NCBI GenBank assembly: GCA_003022435.1
Contig: PXUA01000010.1
Span: forward strand, 13,376-65,019
Direction of reading: 5' to 3'
Length of the DNA: 51,644 nucleotides
DNA from: Bacteroidetes bacterium SW_9_63_38
Lineage (GTDB): Bacteria > Bacteroidota > Rhodothermia > Rhodothermales > Salinibacteraceae
Below, in pieces: positions 36,311 through 45,685 of the stretch (position 1 is its first letter; the number at the start of each line of letters is the position of its first letter). The notes below the pieces were generated by a model. That model worked only from the letters and a program-made list of their open reading frames with translations, made no database searches and was not told the origin of the DNA. Position numbers and translations under genes: made by a program.

Positions 36311-36736
36311 ATGGCGCGTCCGCTTGATGTTCATGCCGACCTTCAACTCACTGTGGATGGAGAGGATATCGACATCCAGTCGGCTGGGGACCGCATCATG
36401 GTGGAAGTGCCCAGCCTTGATGCGGGACGTCGTGTGCTACACGCCGTACCGTTTTCCCAGCGAGGGCGGGCGCGCACGGCCCGACAGGCCCAGGAGATCC
36501 TTACCGAAGTCGGGCTGACGCTCGAGCTGCAGCTGGATGGAACGCCCCTGGCCGTGATTGGAGCGGACGCTCGGCCCGGACGCCTCGGGCGCTTTCTGCC
36601 AACCGGTGGGGTTGAGCTTCATCCGTCGCAGACGCTCCGCCGGGCCGCTCGGGAGCGTCCTTTTCTCGCGGTTGCGGTGGTGGGAGGATTTTTCGCCCTC
36701 ATCGGCTGGTGTGTGGCCCGACTCGTTCGGTCGTAA
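36311..36736 (+). CDS. Hypothetical protein with C-terminal membrane anchor
   Basis: The 141-residue protein has a soluble beta-rich part (LQLTVDGEDIDIQSAGDRIMVEV) and a C-terminal membrane helix (FLAVAVVGGFFALIGWCVARL). The tail-anchored layout suggests an inner-membrane protein with a cytoplasmic domain. No family is recognised. Confidence 0.7.
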   Translation: MARPLDVHADLQLTVDGEDIDIQSAGDRIMVEVPSLDAGRRVLHAVPFSQRGRARTARQAQEILTEVGLTLELQLDGTPLAVIGADARPGRLGRFLPTGGVELHPSQTLRRAARERPFLAVAVVGGFFALIGWCVARLVRS

Positions 36737-36846
36737 TACACCGCTGTTGCCGGAAGGCCGATGGCCCGGCTCCTGTGTAACGGGGGAGTCCTGATGGGGC
36801 ACAGACGAACCCTCCGTCGATCGTGATCCGATCCTGACAGTCCCGC

Positions 36847-37776
36847 ATGATGAAACAGACGTTCGTGTCTCTACTCCTCCTCGTCGTTGGAGGTGGACTT
36901 GTTACAGGATGTGAGCAGCCCTCGGCCACGCCCGAACCGGACGCGCGTCCGTCCGTCACGGATACCGCGTACCTGAGGGCCGATCACTGGAACGACGGGC
37001 AGGCAGAGGTAGCGTTCTACCGAGTCGAGCGGACCCGCGACCAGTACGGGCGAGAGCGCGATCAGCAGTTCACGGTGGGCACCTACCTTGTGAAGCACCG
37101 CTTCAGTCCCGCGGAGATGACGAAGAAGACCGATGGCACCGGCGCGTCGGCCTTTAAGTACGCGTTGTTCTACGAGTTGGAGAGTGGGTCCTACCAGTAC
37201 AAGCGAAACTGGGTCGTCAATGCCCGGCAGAAGGACCTCCGTCCCTACAAGCAGTCGTTTACCAGCTTCGATTGGTGCTCCAACCAGTACCGCGAGCTTT
37301 CTTTCCCGCCAGACGGGGATGTAGAAGTACGACTGCGAAGCGATGACTACGGCAACCGGCGTGCCACCTTTGAACATGAGCCACAGTCGTACCCACCCGC
37401 TCAGATTCCCGTTCTCGTCCGGGGGCTTGACCTGAGTGCGGCGGACACTCTAGCCGTTCACGTCGTGCAGGCGGACAGCAGCGCACACGTTCCGACCCGG
37501 GCCGTTGGGACGGGGCTGGACAGTGTCTCCACGCCCGCTGGGACCTACCAGGCACGGCGCATCGAGATCCACTACGAGCGGCCCGTGTCCTCCCCCATTG
37601 GGGAGAAGAGCGCCCGCATGGAGACGTACTGGGTCGGCACGGGTCCGCAGCGGCGACTCCTGCGGATGGAGGCGGCGAGCGGCCGCTACGAGATGGCGCT
37701 CGTCGAGCACCTGCGGAGCCCGTACTGGACGGAAAATGTCTGGTCGCGGCTTGACCGGGTGAAGGAGCGTCCGTAG
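36847..37776 (+). CDS. Lipoprotein of unknown function
   Basis: The 309-residue protein has a lipoprotein signal (LLLLVVGGGLVTGC, Cys near 22) and a large beta-rich domain: EVAFYRVERTRDQYGRERDQ, ALFYELESGSYQYKRNW, SPAGTYQARRIEIHYERP-like and ETYWVGTGPQRRLLRMEAASG. This beta-barrel-lipid-binding style recalls DUF3108-type outer-membrane proteins. The exact role is unknown. The upstream gene ends 110 bp before it. Confidence 0.8.
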   Translation: MMKQTFVSLLLLVVGGGLVTGCEQPSATPEPDARPSVTDTAYLRADHWNDGQAEVAFYRVERTRDQYGRERDQQFTVGTYLVKHRFSPAEMTKKTDGTGASAFKYALFYELESGSYQYKRNWVVNARQKDLRPYKQSFTSFDWCSNQYRELSFPPDGDVEVRLRSDDYGNRRATFEHEPQSYPPAQIPVLVRGLDLSAADTLAVHVVQADSSAHVPTRAVGTGLDSVSTPAGTYQARRIEIHYERPVSSPIGEKSARMETYWVGTGPQRRLLRMEAASGRYEMALVEHLRSPYWTENVWSRLDRVKERP

Positions 37777-37801
37777 CGCGTGGCGCCGGTGTCGAACGCT
37801 T

Positions 37802-39589
37802 TTACGATTGTCCCCCGGTGACGAGTTGTCCGACGCCGAAGGAGTCGTCCGTGTCGGTGAAGGCGGAGGCTGGGCTGAATTCAGGGTGGGCGTTGAGGTA
37901 GGACTGCGGGTCCTGTCGGAGCAGGCGGATAATCGTGTCGGCGAGCAGCCGGCCGGCAACGGGACCCAGGCGGTCTTCCTCGGTGGACTGGTACTGGTGT
38001 TCGGCCTCGGCGAGCACGTAGTATAGAAGGGGCGTCTCTTCAAGGCCCAGTTTGCGGAGGGCCGAGGTGCCGGGGAGGGAGGCCCGCTCGCCCAGCGCCC
38101 GGGCCACAGCCTCGCCGGACGGCAGCCCGGCCTGCTTGCCTTGGAGGAAGAACCGCACCGCGACGGACCGACGCGCCGGGCGCGGGTCGTCGATGAGGGG
38201 CAGGTTCAGGTAGGCGGGGGTAATCTTGGTGTCGATCAGCTTGCTTGACTGTGGGGAGTGCTCCGCGAGATCGAAAAATCGGCTCCAGTCCACGGCCAGA
38301 CGGGAGGGGATTGACTGCGATCGGTGGCGTAGCAGCGTGTCCGACGTGCCGTTGGCCGGAATGAGGTTCACCTCAGCGGCGTCGTTGATGGTGTACTGCA
38401 GGCGCACCTGCGAGTACACATACCGGAAAATCCCCTGCGCCACTTCGAGCGGAAGTCCGCGCGGGGCGTCCGTCGTGTCCAGGTCCCGTTCGAGGGCCGC
38501 CTCGACGACCTCCGGCCCAACGATCTTGGGGAGAAAGTCGTGCACTACGGCCCACTGATAGTGCCAGCGCACCTCCCGCTGCGCATTGTTGAACAGGTCG
38601 GGGCCGTGATGGCCGGACACCAGATTCACCATGGCGTTGTGAAATCGGATCATGCCGAGGTGAAACTGGGCGAGAACAACGTTCTCGGCGTTGCGCGGGT
38701 CCGCGATGAGGGCACGGCCCTGTCGGTTGCGCGGGAGGTCCTGCTCGGTGCCGGTGGGGCTGTCGAGCAGGCGCCCGGAAAAGTAGTCCTGGTCGTAAAA
38801 GGCGTAGAGGTGCGGCGCGATTTCGGGGCCGGGGCCGTAGAGGGTGTTCAGGCGAAGGGAGGAAGGACTGCTCTGCGTCGTGTGAGGGGTCCGGTCCGTC
38901 CCCATGCGCCGCACGAGCTCATAGGTGAGGTCGTGGATGAGGAACTGGGTGAAAAACGTATAGCCGGCCTCCAGGGTGGGACTATCGTAGGAGTTTTCCG
39001 ACCACAGTGACTTACGCTCGCTCATGGGCCCATCCGGCTCCCCCAGATGTTCAAGCATCTCGTCGGGCGGGCAGTGCGGAGGCAGGCCTGGAAAGAGCGA
39101 CTGGAAGGAAAGATCCACGTGAGAGGGGGCACAGGCCGCCGGGAGTTCGTGCCCGAGGGCCGACGTGTACGGGGTTGTGGCCCGTTTCGGGGGATCGGTT
39201 GTGATGCGGAGCCGCCCCAGATCGTATGGCGAGTCTGTCACCTCGAACGAATCGGTCTGGTGGACGACCGTAGACCGCCCGTCCACGTAGGCGGTGAAGC
39301 GAATGTTCGGAGGGTCTTCCGGGTCGAAGGGGGCATTGATGGTGAGACTGAAGGCCCCGTTGGCGTCGGTGAGGGTGCCACCCAGACGGCGATCCTGCGG
39401 AGCGTTGACCTCGTAGGCCTCGACGAGAAGACCGACGAGCGGGGCATCTGTCTCGGCTTCAAGAAGCGACCCTGTGAGCGTGTAGGAAGAAGACACAGTC
39501 GGCCGAACAGTTCGTGATCGAGCGGAGACGAGAGAGGGACGGAGATGCGTTTCAGGTTGACCCGTGAAGCCGCCATCTCTACAGAACAT
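37802..39589 (-). CDS. Animal-haem-peroxidase homologue with Tyr at the proximal His position
   Basis: This 595-residue protein has an N-terminal beta-sandwich (TLTGSLLEAETDAPLVGLLVEAYE, about 35-120) and an animal-type haem peroxidase domain. FTQFLIHDLTYE aligns with the distal-His motif QFIDHDI, with His kept and the preceding Asp changed to Ile. DPRNAENVVLAQFHLGMIRFHN matches the conserved catalytic-Arg helix. At the proximal site, where the family has FRYGH, the sequence is FRYVYSQV, so the haem-ligating His is Tyr. It may bind haem through Tyr as catalases do, or be non-enzymatic. No signal peptide is seen. Confidence 0.82.
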   Translation of the reverse strand: MFCRDGGFTGQPETHLRPSLVSARSRTVRPTVSSSYTLTGSLLEAETDAPLVGLLVEAYEVNAPQDRRLGGTLTDANGAFSLTINAPFDPEDPPNIRFTAYVDGRSTVVHQTDSFEVTDSPYDLGRLRITTDPPKRATTPYTSALGHELPAACAPSHVDLSFQSLFPGLPPHCPPDEMLEHLGEPDGPMSERKSLWSENSYDSPTLEAGYTFFTQFLIHDLTYELVRRMGTDRTPHTTQSSPSSLRLNTLYGPGPEIAPHLYAFYDQDYFSGRLLDSPTGTEQDLPRNRQGRALIADPRNAENVVLAQFHLGMIRFHNAMVNLVSGHHGPDLFNNAQREVRWHYQWAVVHDFLPKIVGPEVVEAALERDLDTTDAPRGLPLEVAQGIFRYVYSQVRLQYTINDAAEVNLIPANGTSDTLLRHRSQSIPSRLAVDWSRFFDLAEHSPQSSKLIDTKITPAYLNLPLIDDPRPARRSVAVRFFLQGKQAGLPSGEAVARALGERASLPGTSALRKLGLEETPLLYYVLAEAEHQYQSTEEDRLGPVAGRLLADTIIRLLRQDPQSYLNAHPEFSPASAFTDTDDSFGVGQLVTGGQS

Positions 39590-39744
39590 CCCGTGTTCTT
39601 TCGATCAACCTTTCCCCATGTTCTTCTCCCGCAAGATGTATTCCGTGCGTGGGCGGCGGGGGTGAGAACGAGACGAAACGGAAACGCCTCTCCGGGGACC
39701 GTCGTTCAAAGAATGCTTTATCCTAACGAACTTCCGCCGGACGT

Positions 39745-40926
39745 ATGAAGCGTTCTCTCAAAATCGGTGCCGTGTCGGGCATCGGCATTTTTCTGCACTG
39801 GACCTTCCTGCTCCTCGTCGCGGCCATCTTCGGCTACTACTACGTGCAGAGCCAGAGCGTGGGGGCGGCCATTGCGAGCATGGGGCTCATTTTGGGCGTT
39901 TTCGTCTGCGTGGTGCTACACGAGTTGGGGCACGCCCTTACTGCACGCCGGTTTGGGGTGGGAACGCGGAGCATTACGCTGTACCCGATCGGGGGACTCG
40001 CTCGTCTGCAGCGCATCCCCTCCGAGCCGATGAAGGAGTTCTGGATTGCGGTCGGCGGGCCGGCCGTGAATCTGGCGATTGCCGTGGTTCTGGCACTGGT
40101 GGTCCTGGTGGGGGACGGCATGTTTGCGCCGACGGCCTTGCAGGCCCCGGGGGGCAATACGCTTACGTCCCTGATGTGGATAAACCTCGCCCTGGCTGGA
40201 TTCAACCTGCTCCCGGCGTTCCCGATGGACGGGGGGCGCGTGCTTCGGGCCTTGCTTGCCACCCGCCAGGATTATGCCCAAGCCACACAGACGGCGGCCC
40301 ACGTGGGACAAGCAATGGCTTTTCTGTTCGGCATCTTCGGCCTGCTCTCCTTCAATCCCATTCTGGTGTTCATCGCCCTGTTCGTCTACGTCGGAGCGCA
40401 GCAGGAATCGCAGCAGGCGGTGTACCGGGCCTTCACAGAAGGCACGCCCGTCCGCCAGGCCATGGTCACACGCTTTGCGACCCTCGACGTGGACGACACC
40501 CTCGACGACGCCGTCAACAAGTTGCTGGCCGGCACTGACCACGACTTTCCCGTCGTGCAGGACGGAGCGGTGGTGGGGCTCCTGCGGCGCAAGCAGCTCA
40601 TTCAGGCCCTCTCGGATCACGACCGCGACGCACCGGTGCGCACGGTGGCGGACCGGGAGTTCTTTACGACCGATCCCGGCGCGCCGCTCGACGACGTCTT
40701 TCAACGCATGAATGAGGCCGACTGCAGCACCGTCCCCGTGGTGAACGGGACACAGCTCGCAGGGCTCTTGACCCTTGAAAATGTCGGCGAGCTCATCATG
40801 GTGTCCAGTGCGCTGAAAACCCGGGCGACGAGGGCCGTTAAGCGGGCAGATGTCAACGACGACACGGTTCGGCGCATGGCCGGTGAGGACGACGCGGCCG
40901 CGACCGGAGCGACGCAGGAGAGCTGA
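39745..40926 (+). CDS. Site-2 protease (M50) with C-terminal CBS pair
   Basis: This 393-residue membrane metalloprotease has HELGH (near 60) in the second span, the third catalytic motif NLLPAFPMDGGR near 159, and two CBS domains from about 230. CBS-tethered S2P proteases cleave within the membrane, typically anti-sigma factors or signal-peptide remnants, and CBS may sense adenylates. Six or so hydrophobic spans are visible in the first 220 residues. Confidence 0.92.
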   Translation: MKRSLKIGAVSGIGIFLHWTFLLLVAAIFGYYYVQSQSVGAAIASMGLILGVFVCVVLHELGHALTARRFGVGTRSITLYPIGGLARLQRIPSEPMKEFWIAVGGPAVNLAIAVVLALVVLVGDGMFAPTALQAPGGNTLTSLMWINLALAGFNLLPAFPMDGGRVLRALLATRQDYAQATQTAAHVGQAMAFLFGIFGLLSFNPILVFIALFVYVGAQQESQQAVYRAFTEGTPVRQAMVTRFATLDVDDTLDDAVNKLLAGTDHDFPVVQDGAVVGLLRRKQLIQALSDHDRDAPVRTVADREFFTTDPGAPLDDVFQRMNEADCSTVPVVNGTQLAGLLTLENVGELIMVSSALKTRATRAVKRADVNDDTVRRMAGEDDAAATGATQES

Positions 40927-41108
40927 CCGAGAGAGTGCCGCCGGGACCCAGGCCCGAAGAGGGACGCTCACGGTATCCTCACGCCCAGCGTCACGCATTT
41001 CCGCTTTTCCTCTCCTACATTGGACGCCGGTAACGGGAAGTGGCCCCTTCCGGGCCCCCGTACGCCGACGTTGATCGACGCTCTTTTCAGTTCACCCGTT
41101 GCTCGATC

Positions 41109-42539
41109 ATGGATCGACGGACGAAGATCGTTTGCACTCTTGGCCCCACTTCTTCGGATCCAGAGACCATCCGGGCCCTTATCGAGGCTGGGATGGACGT
41201 GGCCCGCATGAACTTTTCGCACGGCACCCACGACGAACATCGGGCGCGGGTGGGGCGGGTGCGCGAGGCGGCGCAGGAGGTCGGGCGCCCCGTCGCCATC
41301 CTCCAGGACCTTCAGGGCCCGAAGGTTCGAGTCGGCCAGATGAAGGGCGACTCCGTGATGCTCCGCCAGGGGCAGGAGCTGACCATCACCACCGAGCCGA
41401 TTGAGTACAGCACCAACGAACGCGTCCACATCGATTACGAGTCGCTGCCGGAGGACGCGGAGGAGGGGGGACGCATCCTGATCGACGACGGGCTTCTGGA
41501 ACTGGAGATTACCGGCATCAACGGGGCCAACATCTCGACACGCGTCGTAGAGGGGGGGCCGCTGCGGTCCCGGAAGGGAGTCAATCTCCCGAACATAGAC
41601 ATGTCGACGCCTTCTCTGACCGAAAAAGACCTCGAAGACCTGGAGCTGGGCCTGGAGCTGGACGTCGACCTGATTGCGCTCTCGTTCGTGCGGAAGCGGG
41701 CGGACGTGGAGGAGCTCAACCGTCGCATCGAGCAGGCGGGCAAAAACATCGGGGTCATCGCGAAGATCGAAAAGCCCGACGCGGTGTGCAATATCGACGC
41801 CATCCTGGAGGAGGTGCACGGGATTATGGTGGCCCGGGGCGACCTCGGCATCGAGATGCCGATGGAGGAAGTGCCGGGCACGCAGAAGAACCTCATCGGG
41901 AAGGCCATGGCGTCGGCCCGGCCGGTGATCACCGCCACGCAGATGCTGGAGAGCATGGTGGAGAACCCGCGCCCGACCCGGGCGGAGGCCAGTGATGTGG
42001 CCAACGCCGTCATCGATGGGAGCGACGCGGTGATGCTGTCCGCTGAGACGGCGGTCGGCGACCATCCGGTGCGGGTGGTGAAGGCCATGAATCAGATTAT
42101 CCGGAAGGCGGAGGCGCATTGGCAGGAGCACCGTCCGTCGCTCGCCGTCACGCCGGGACACCTGGAGAAAAATGAGAGCGTCACGGAAAGCGTGAGCTAC
42201 ACGGCGTGCCGGCTGGCGGAGCAGGTGGGGGCCGAGGCAGTGTGCTGCCTCACCAACTCCGGGGCGACAGCCCGGTCCATCGCACGCCACCGGCCCAGTA
42301 TGCCGATTTACGCCTTCACCGACGACGAACGCGTAGTGGGCAAGCTCGGCGTCCTGTGGGGGACCGAGTCGTTTCACATTCCCTTCCAGCAGGACACCGA
42401 CCAGGGCATCGCGCGTGTGCACAGCATTCTCCGCGACCAGACCCACGTCGAGCCCGGCGATCATGTCGTGATTACCGTCGGCATGCCGCTTCCGGCCCGG
42501 GGACGCACCAACACGGTTCACGTTAGTCGCCTGCGATAG
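41109..42539 (+). CDS. pyk: Pyruvate kinase
   Basis: This 476-residue pyruvate kinase has the substrate motif MNFSHG, the B-domain GGRILIDDGLLELE, MARGDLGIEMPMEEVPGTQK near 240 and the C-terminal allosteric segment (VGAEAVCCLTNSGATARSIARHRPS given in part: CCLTNSGATAR). It converts PEP to pyruvate in glycolysis. The ATG at 41109 is used, which puts RTKIVCTLGPTSSDPETI at the N-terminus as in the family. Confidence 0.97.
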   Translation: MDRRTKIVCTLGPTSSDPETIRALIEAGMDVARMNFSHGTHDEHRARVGRVREAAQEVGRPVAILQDLQGPKVRVGQMKGDSVMLRQGQELTITTEPIEYSTNERVHIDYESLPEDAEEGGRILIDDGLLELEITGINGANISTRVVEGGPLRSRKGVNLPNIDMSTPSLTEKDLEDLELGLELDVDLIALSFVRKRADVEELNRRIEQAGKNIGVIAKIEKPDAVCNIDAILEEVHGIMVARGDLGIEMPMEEVPGTQKNLIGKAMASARPVITATQMLESMVENPRPTRAEASDVANAVIDGSDAVMLSAETAVGDHPVRVVKAMNQIIRKAEAHWQEHRPSLAVTPGHLEKNESVTESVSYTACRLAEQVGAEAVCCLTNSGATARSIARHRPSMPIYAFTDDERVVGKLGVLWGTESFHIPFQQDTDQGIARVHSILRDQTHVEPGDHVVITVGMPLPARGRTNTVHVSRLR

Positions 42540-42640
42540 GTCGGCAGGCGGTCGCTCGGACGGATCCTTCCCTTGTGCCTGTCATTTATTCCTCCGACGC
42601 CGGACGTTCGCGGCGTTCCGTTCGGTGACGCTCTGTTCTC

Positions 42641-45493
42641 ATGGGTCGTTTTCGGGTCACTTCCCGTTTTGTGCAGGTCTCGGGGTGGGGCCTCGTCGTG
42701 GGACTCTGTGTGCTGGTGCTGGCCGGGTGTGGGCGCGGCACGTTCCTCGGCCGTCAATACGACGACTTTACTGCGTACTACAATAAGTTTTATAACGCCA
42801 AACAGGCGTTCGAAGACGGACTTGAGAACGTCGAGAAGGCCGACCGTCCCATTGATCGGACGGTGTACCTGCCGGTGTTTGCCGTCCCGGATCTCGAGAG
42901 CAAGACCGCGTCCTTCAAGAAGGCCGTCCGGAAGAGTGCTGGCGTGCTGCGGAAGCATCCGAACTCAAAGTGGGTCGACGATGCGCTGCTCATCATCGGC
43001 AAGTCGTACTTTTATCAGGGCAGCTATGCAGGGGCGGCGCAGAAATTTCGCGAGGCAGTGGCCCTGCAGGAAGGGCGCACGCAGGAAGCGCGGTTCTGGC
43101 TGGCCCGCACGCTGGTGACGAATGAGGGGCGTTCGGCGACGGAGGCCTTGCAGGCGGTTGGGCCAACCGACGCGTCTAACAGTGCCTGGGCGGCCCGGCT
43201 TCTTCTCCTTCGGGGACAGCTTCGCGTGCAGGAGGAGCAGTGGGCTGCGGCGGCCCAGGGGCTGGCCCAGGGGCTGGCCGGAGACGTGCCCGATCGGTCT
43301 GGGGCCCGGGCATCGTTTCTGCTCGGCCAGGTGCACGAAACGCTGGGACAGTCCGAAAAGGCCCGTTCCGCCTACCGGCTGGTGCGGGACTACGATTCCC
43401 GCTACGAGTTGGGCTTTGCGGCGCGGCTGAGCGAGGTCGAACTGCAGGGCCGACACGGCGACGCTGAGGAGGCCCTGGATCGCCTCCGCGATCTCCAGAA
43501 AGACGATAAGAACCTCGAAAAGCGTGGGGCTATGGCTCGGGTTGAGGCGCAGATCCATCGGGCGCAGGGCCGTCCCGAGCGGGCCCGCGCCGCCCTGCGT
43601 CGTGCACTGTACGCGGACCGGGACGGGTCGCTTCCGTCTACGGGTCGAGCGCGCCTCCACTACGAGCTCGCGTCTCTGTACCGCGATGCGTTCGAGGACT
43701 TTGGTCGGGCAGCGGCCCACTTCGACACCGCCGGAACGAGCCTGTCGGACAACGCATCGGAGGGGCTCGCGGCCGGGCAGCGGCTTCCTTCCGCTCCGAC
43801 CGACGCCCAGGCACAGGCCCGCCAGTACCAGACTCTCGCAAATCGGGCCCAGGAGGTCGCCCGCCTGGACTCCCTGCTGCGCATCGGACGGATGGACGAG
43901 GCTGAGTACCGGGCCTTCCTTGACACGCTGCGGCGCCGGCGTCTGGCGCAGGCCGAGCAACAGCAGGAGCAACAGCAGCGGACGCGTCGATTGCAGGCCC
44001 GCGGGGAGCGCCAGACGACCCGAAAAGCCGCCGCCGAAACGGGCGGCACGGACGCCGGGTTTCTGTTTTACAAGAATCCGACTCGGGTCCAGGAGGGGCA
44101 GCGCCGGTTCCGAGAAATCTGGGGCGACCGGCCACGGGTCGACAACTGGCGCCGCCGCAGCGCCATACAGACGGCCCAACAGTCGCAGGAAGAGCGCCCA
44201 TCGGCCGAGCAATCCCAGGCGGGAGCGGCGTCGGCGCCCGAGGCCGCCTCGCTGGACCTTTCCGACATCCCGCGGGACTCCGCAAGCCGGGCGGAGATGG
44301 CAGACCGCCAGGCGTTGGCCCGGTACGAGCTTGGCAACTCCCTGCTCCTGGCTGCGGGACAGCCCGACTCAGCGGCGACCTGGTACCGACGCGTTCTGCA
44401 GCAAAGCGGTGATCATCCGGTCGCCCAGCGGGCGCTCTACGCCCTGGCCGAAGCCCAACGAATCCAGGGCGACACGCTTGCGGCCCGGAGCGCGTACCAG
44501 CGCCTCATCGAACAGTATCCGCAAACGGACCTTGCCCAGCGTGCGCGCCGTCGCCTCGGCCTCGCGCAGGAACAGCCTCGAGAGAATCGGGCGGCCCAGG
44601 CCGACTCCCTCTACGCCCGCGCCTACGAGCAGTGGCAGGGGAGCGAAAATCGGGCCGCCCTGGAGCGCTTCCTGACGATTGCAAAGCAGTACCCAGACAC
44701 GAAAACGGCCCCGCGGGCATTGCTCGCGTCTGCAGTATTGTACTGGAAGCAGGTGCAGGCCGGAATGGGGACGGGCCCGCGCCGACTCGTCGATCGGTAT
44801 CTCGGGACGAGCATCGCGAGCGACTCCGCGTCCGTCGACACGAGCCGCACGGCGGATACAAGCGCCACATCTCCCCGAGCGCCGAGGTCGTCGGCCGACT
44901 CCGTCCAGCGCGCCGCGCCGCAGCTTCCGGGCCCCCCGACCGATTCAACGACCACCGATACCGTCCGCGCGACGGGTGTCGAGCGCGCACAAGAGGCCGC
45001 AACTGAGCCGGACTCGTCGAGGCGTGAGGGGGGAGATCCGCCTACCACGGCCCAAGCGCTCGCGGAACGAGACACCGCGGAAGCGGGCGTGCGGGCCGAT
45101 TCGGTACAGAGCGTTCCCGACAGTATGGCCGCAGACTTGGCTGACGCGCGCGCTCGGGCCGACTCGCTGGCGCCCCTGACCGCACTGCTCCGTCACCTCA
45201 CGGAACAGTACCCAGACGCGCCGCAGGTGAAGCAGGCACAGTCGCTCCAAACGATGATTGCCGAACAGAAGAAGGGAGGCAATCAGGCAGCGGGCGAGAC
45301 GACGGAGGAGGGATCTCCCTCTTCGGATTCGTCAGCGACCGATCCCAGGCGTCCCACGGCACCGACGCCCGCCAAGCAGGCGGTCCCCGATAGTGGACGG
45401 GCCGACGCGCCGTTTCGCCCCGAGCCCTCCGATACCACATCGCAGTCCTCCCCCTCCAACCGAACGCCGTTGCCGGGACCGACGACCCCGTAG
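42641..45493 (+). CDS. PorW/SprE-like TPR lipoprotein with disordered C-terminus
   Basis: The 950-residue protein has a lipoprotein signal (LCVLVLAGC, near 33), then YDDFTAYYNKFYNAKQAFEDG, followed by RPIDRTVYLPVF and many TPR helices (about 80-650). The N-terminal FNxxYNxYYNxxxxFxxG layout is that of SprE/PorW, a part of the type IX secretion/gliding apparatus in Bacteroidota. Its last 230 residues (about 720-950) are Thr/Ser/Pro/Glu-rich and probably disordered. It lies between pyk and ftsH. If it is functional, a type IX-like export system should exist elsewhere in the genome. Confidence 0.75.
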   Translation: MGRFRVTSRFVQVSGWGLVVGLCVLVLAGCGRGTFLGRQYDDFTAYYNKFYNAKQAFEDGLENVEKADRPIDRTVYLPVFAVPDLESKTASFKKAVRKSAGVLRKHPNSKWVDDALLIIGKSYFYQGSYAGAAQKFREAVALQEGRTQEARFWLARTLVTNEGRSATEALQAVGPTDASNSAWAARLLLLRGQLRVQEEQWAAAAQGLAQGLAGDVPDRSGARASFLLGQVHETLGQSEKARSAYRLVRDYDSRYELGFAARLSEVELQGRHGDAEEALDRLRDLQKDDKNLEKRGAMARVEAQIHRAQGRPERARAALRRALYADRDGSLPSTGRARLHYELASLYRDAFEDFGRAAAHFDTAGTSLSDNASEGLAAGQRLPSAPTDAQAQARQYQTLANRAQEVARLDSLLRIGRMDEAEYRAFLDTLRRRRLAQAEQQQEQQQRTRRLQARGERQTTRKAAAETGGTDAGFLFYKNPTRVQEGQRRFREIWGDRPRVDNWRRRSAIQTAQQSQEERPSAEQSQAGAASAPEAASLDLSDIPRDSASRAEMADRQALARYELGNSLLLAAGQPDSAATWYRRVLQQSGDHPVAQRALYALAEAQRIQGDTLAARSAYQRLIEQYPQTDLAQRARRRLGLAQEQPRENRAAQADSLYARAYEQWQGSENRAALERFLTIAKQYPDTKTAPRALLASAVLYWKQVQAGMGTGPRRLVDRYLGTSIASDSASVDTSRTADTSATSPRAPRSSADSVQRAAPQLPGPPTDSTTTDTVRATGVERAQEAATEPDSSRREGGDPPTTAQALAERDTAEAGVRADSVQSVPDSMAADLADARARADSLAPLTALLRHLTEQYPDAPQVKQAQSLQTMIAEQKKGGNQAAGETTEEGSPSSDSSATDPRRPTAPTPAKQAVPDSGRADAPFRPEPSDTTSQSSPSNRTPLPGPTTP

Positions 45494-45685
45494 GGGCCGA
45501 GCACTCGCCTGCGCCCGTCTGGGGGGCAAACAGGACAATCGACGGGCACAGAGCAGACCCCGAAGGCTCACACACTCCTGGAAAAAGGAACCAGAAAGCC
45601 CACCTGCGGTTCGGCATCTGTCAGTACGAGCGGGCAACCATGTCCATGCAAAGTGGGCCCGCACCGACAGGACCGATTGTGCCTC

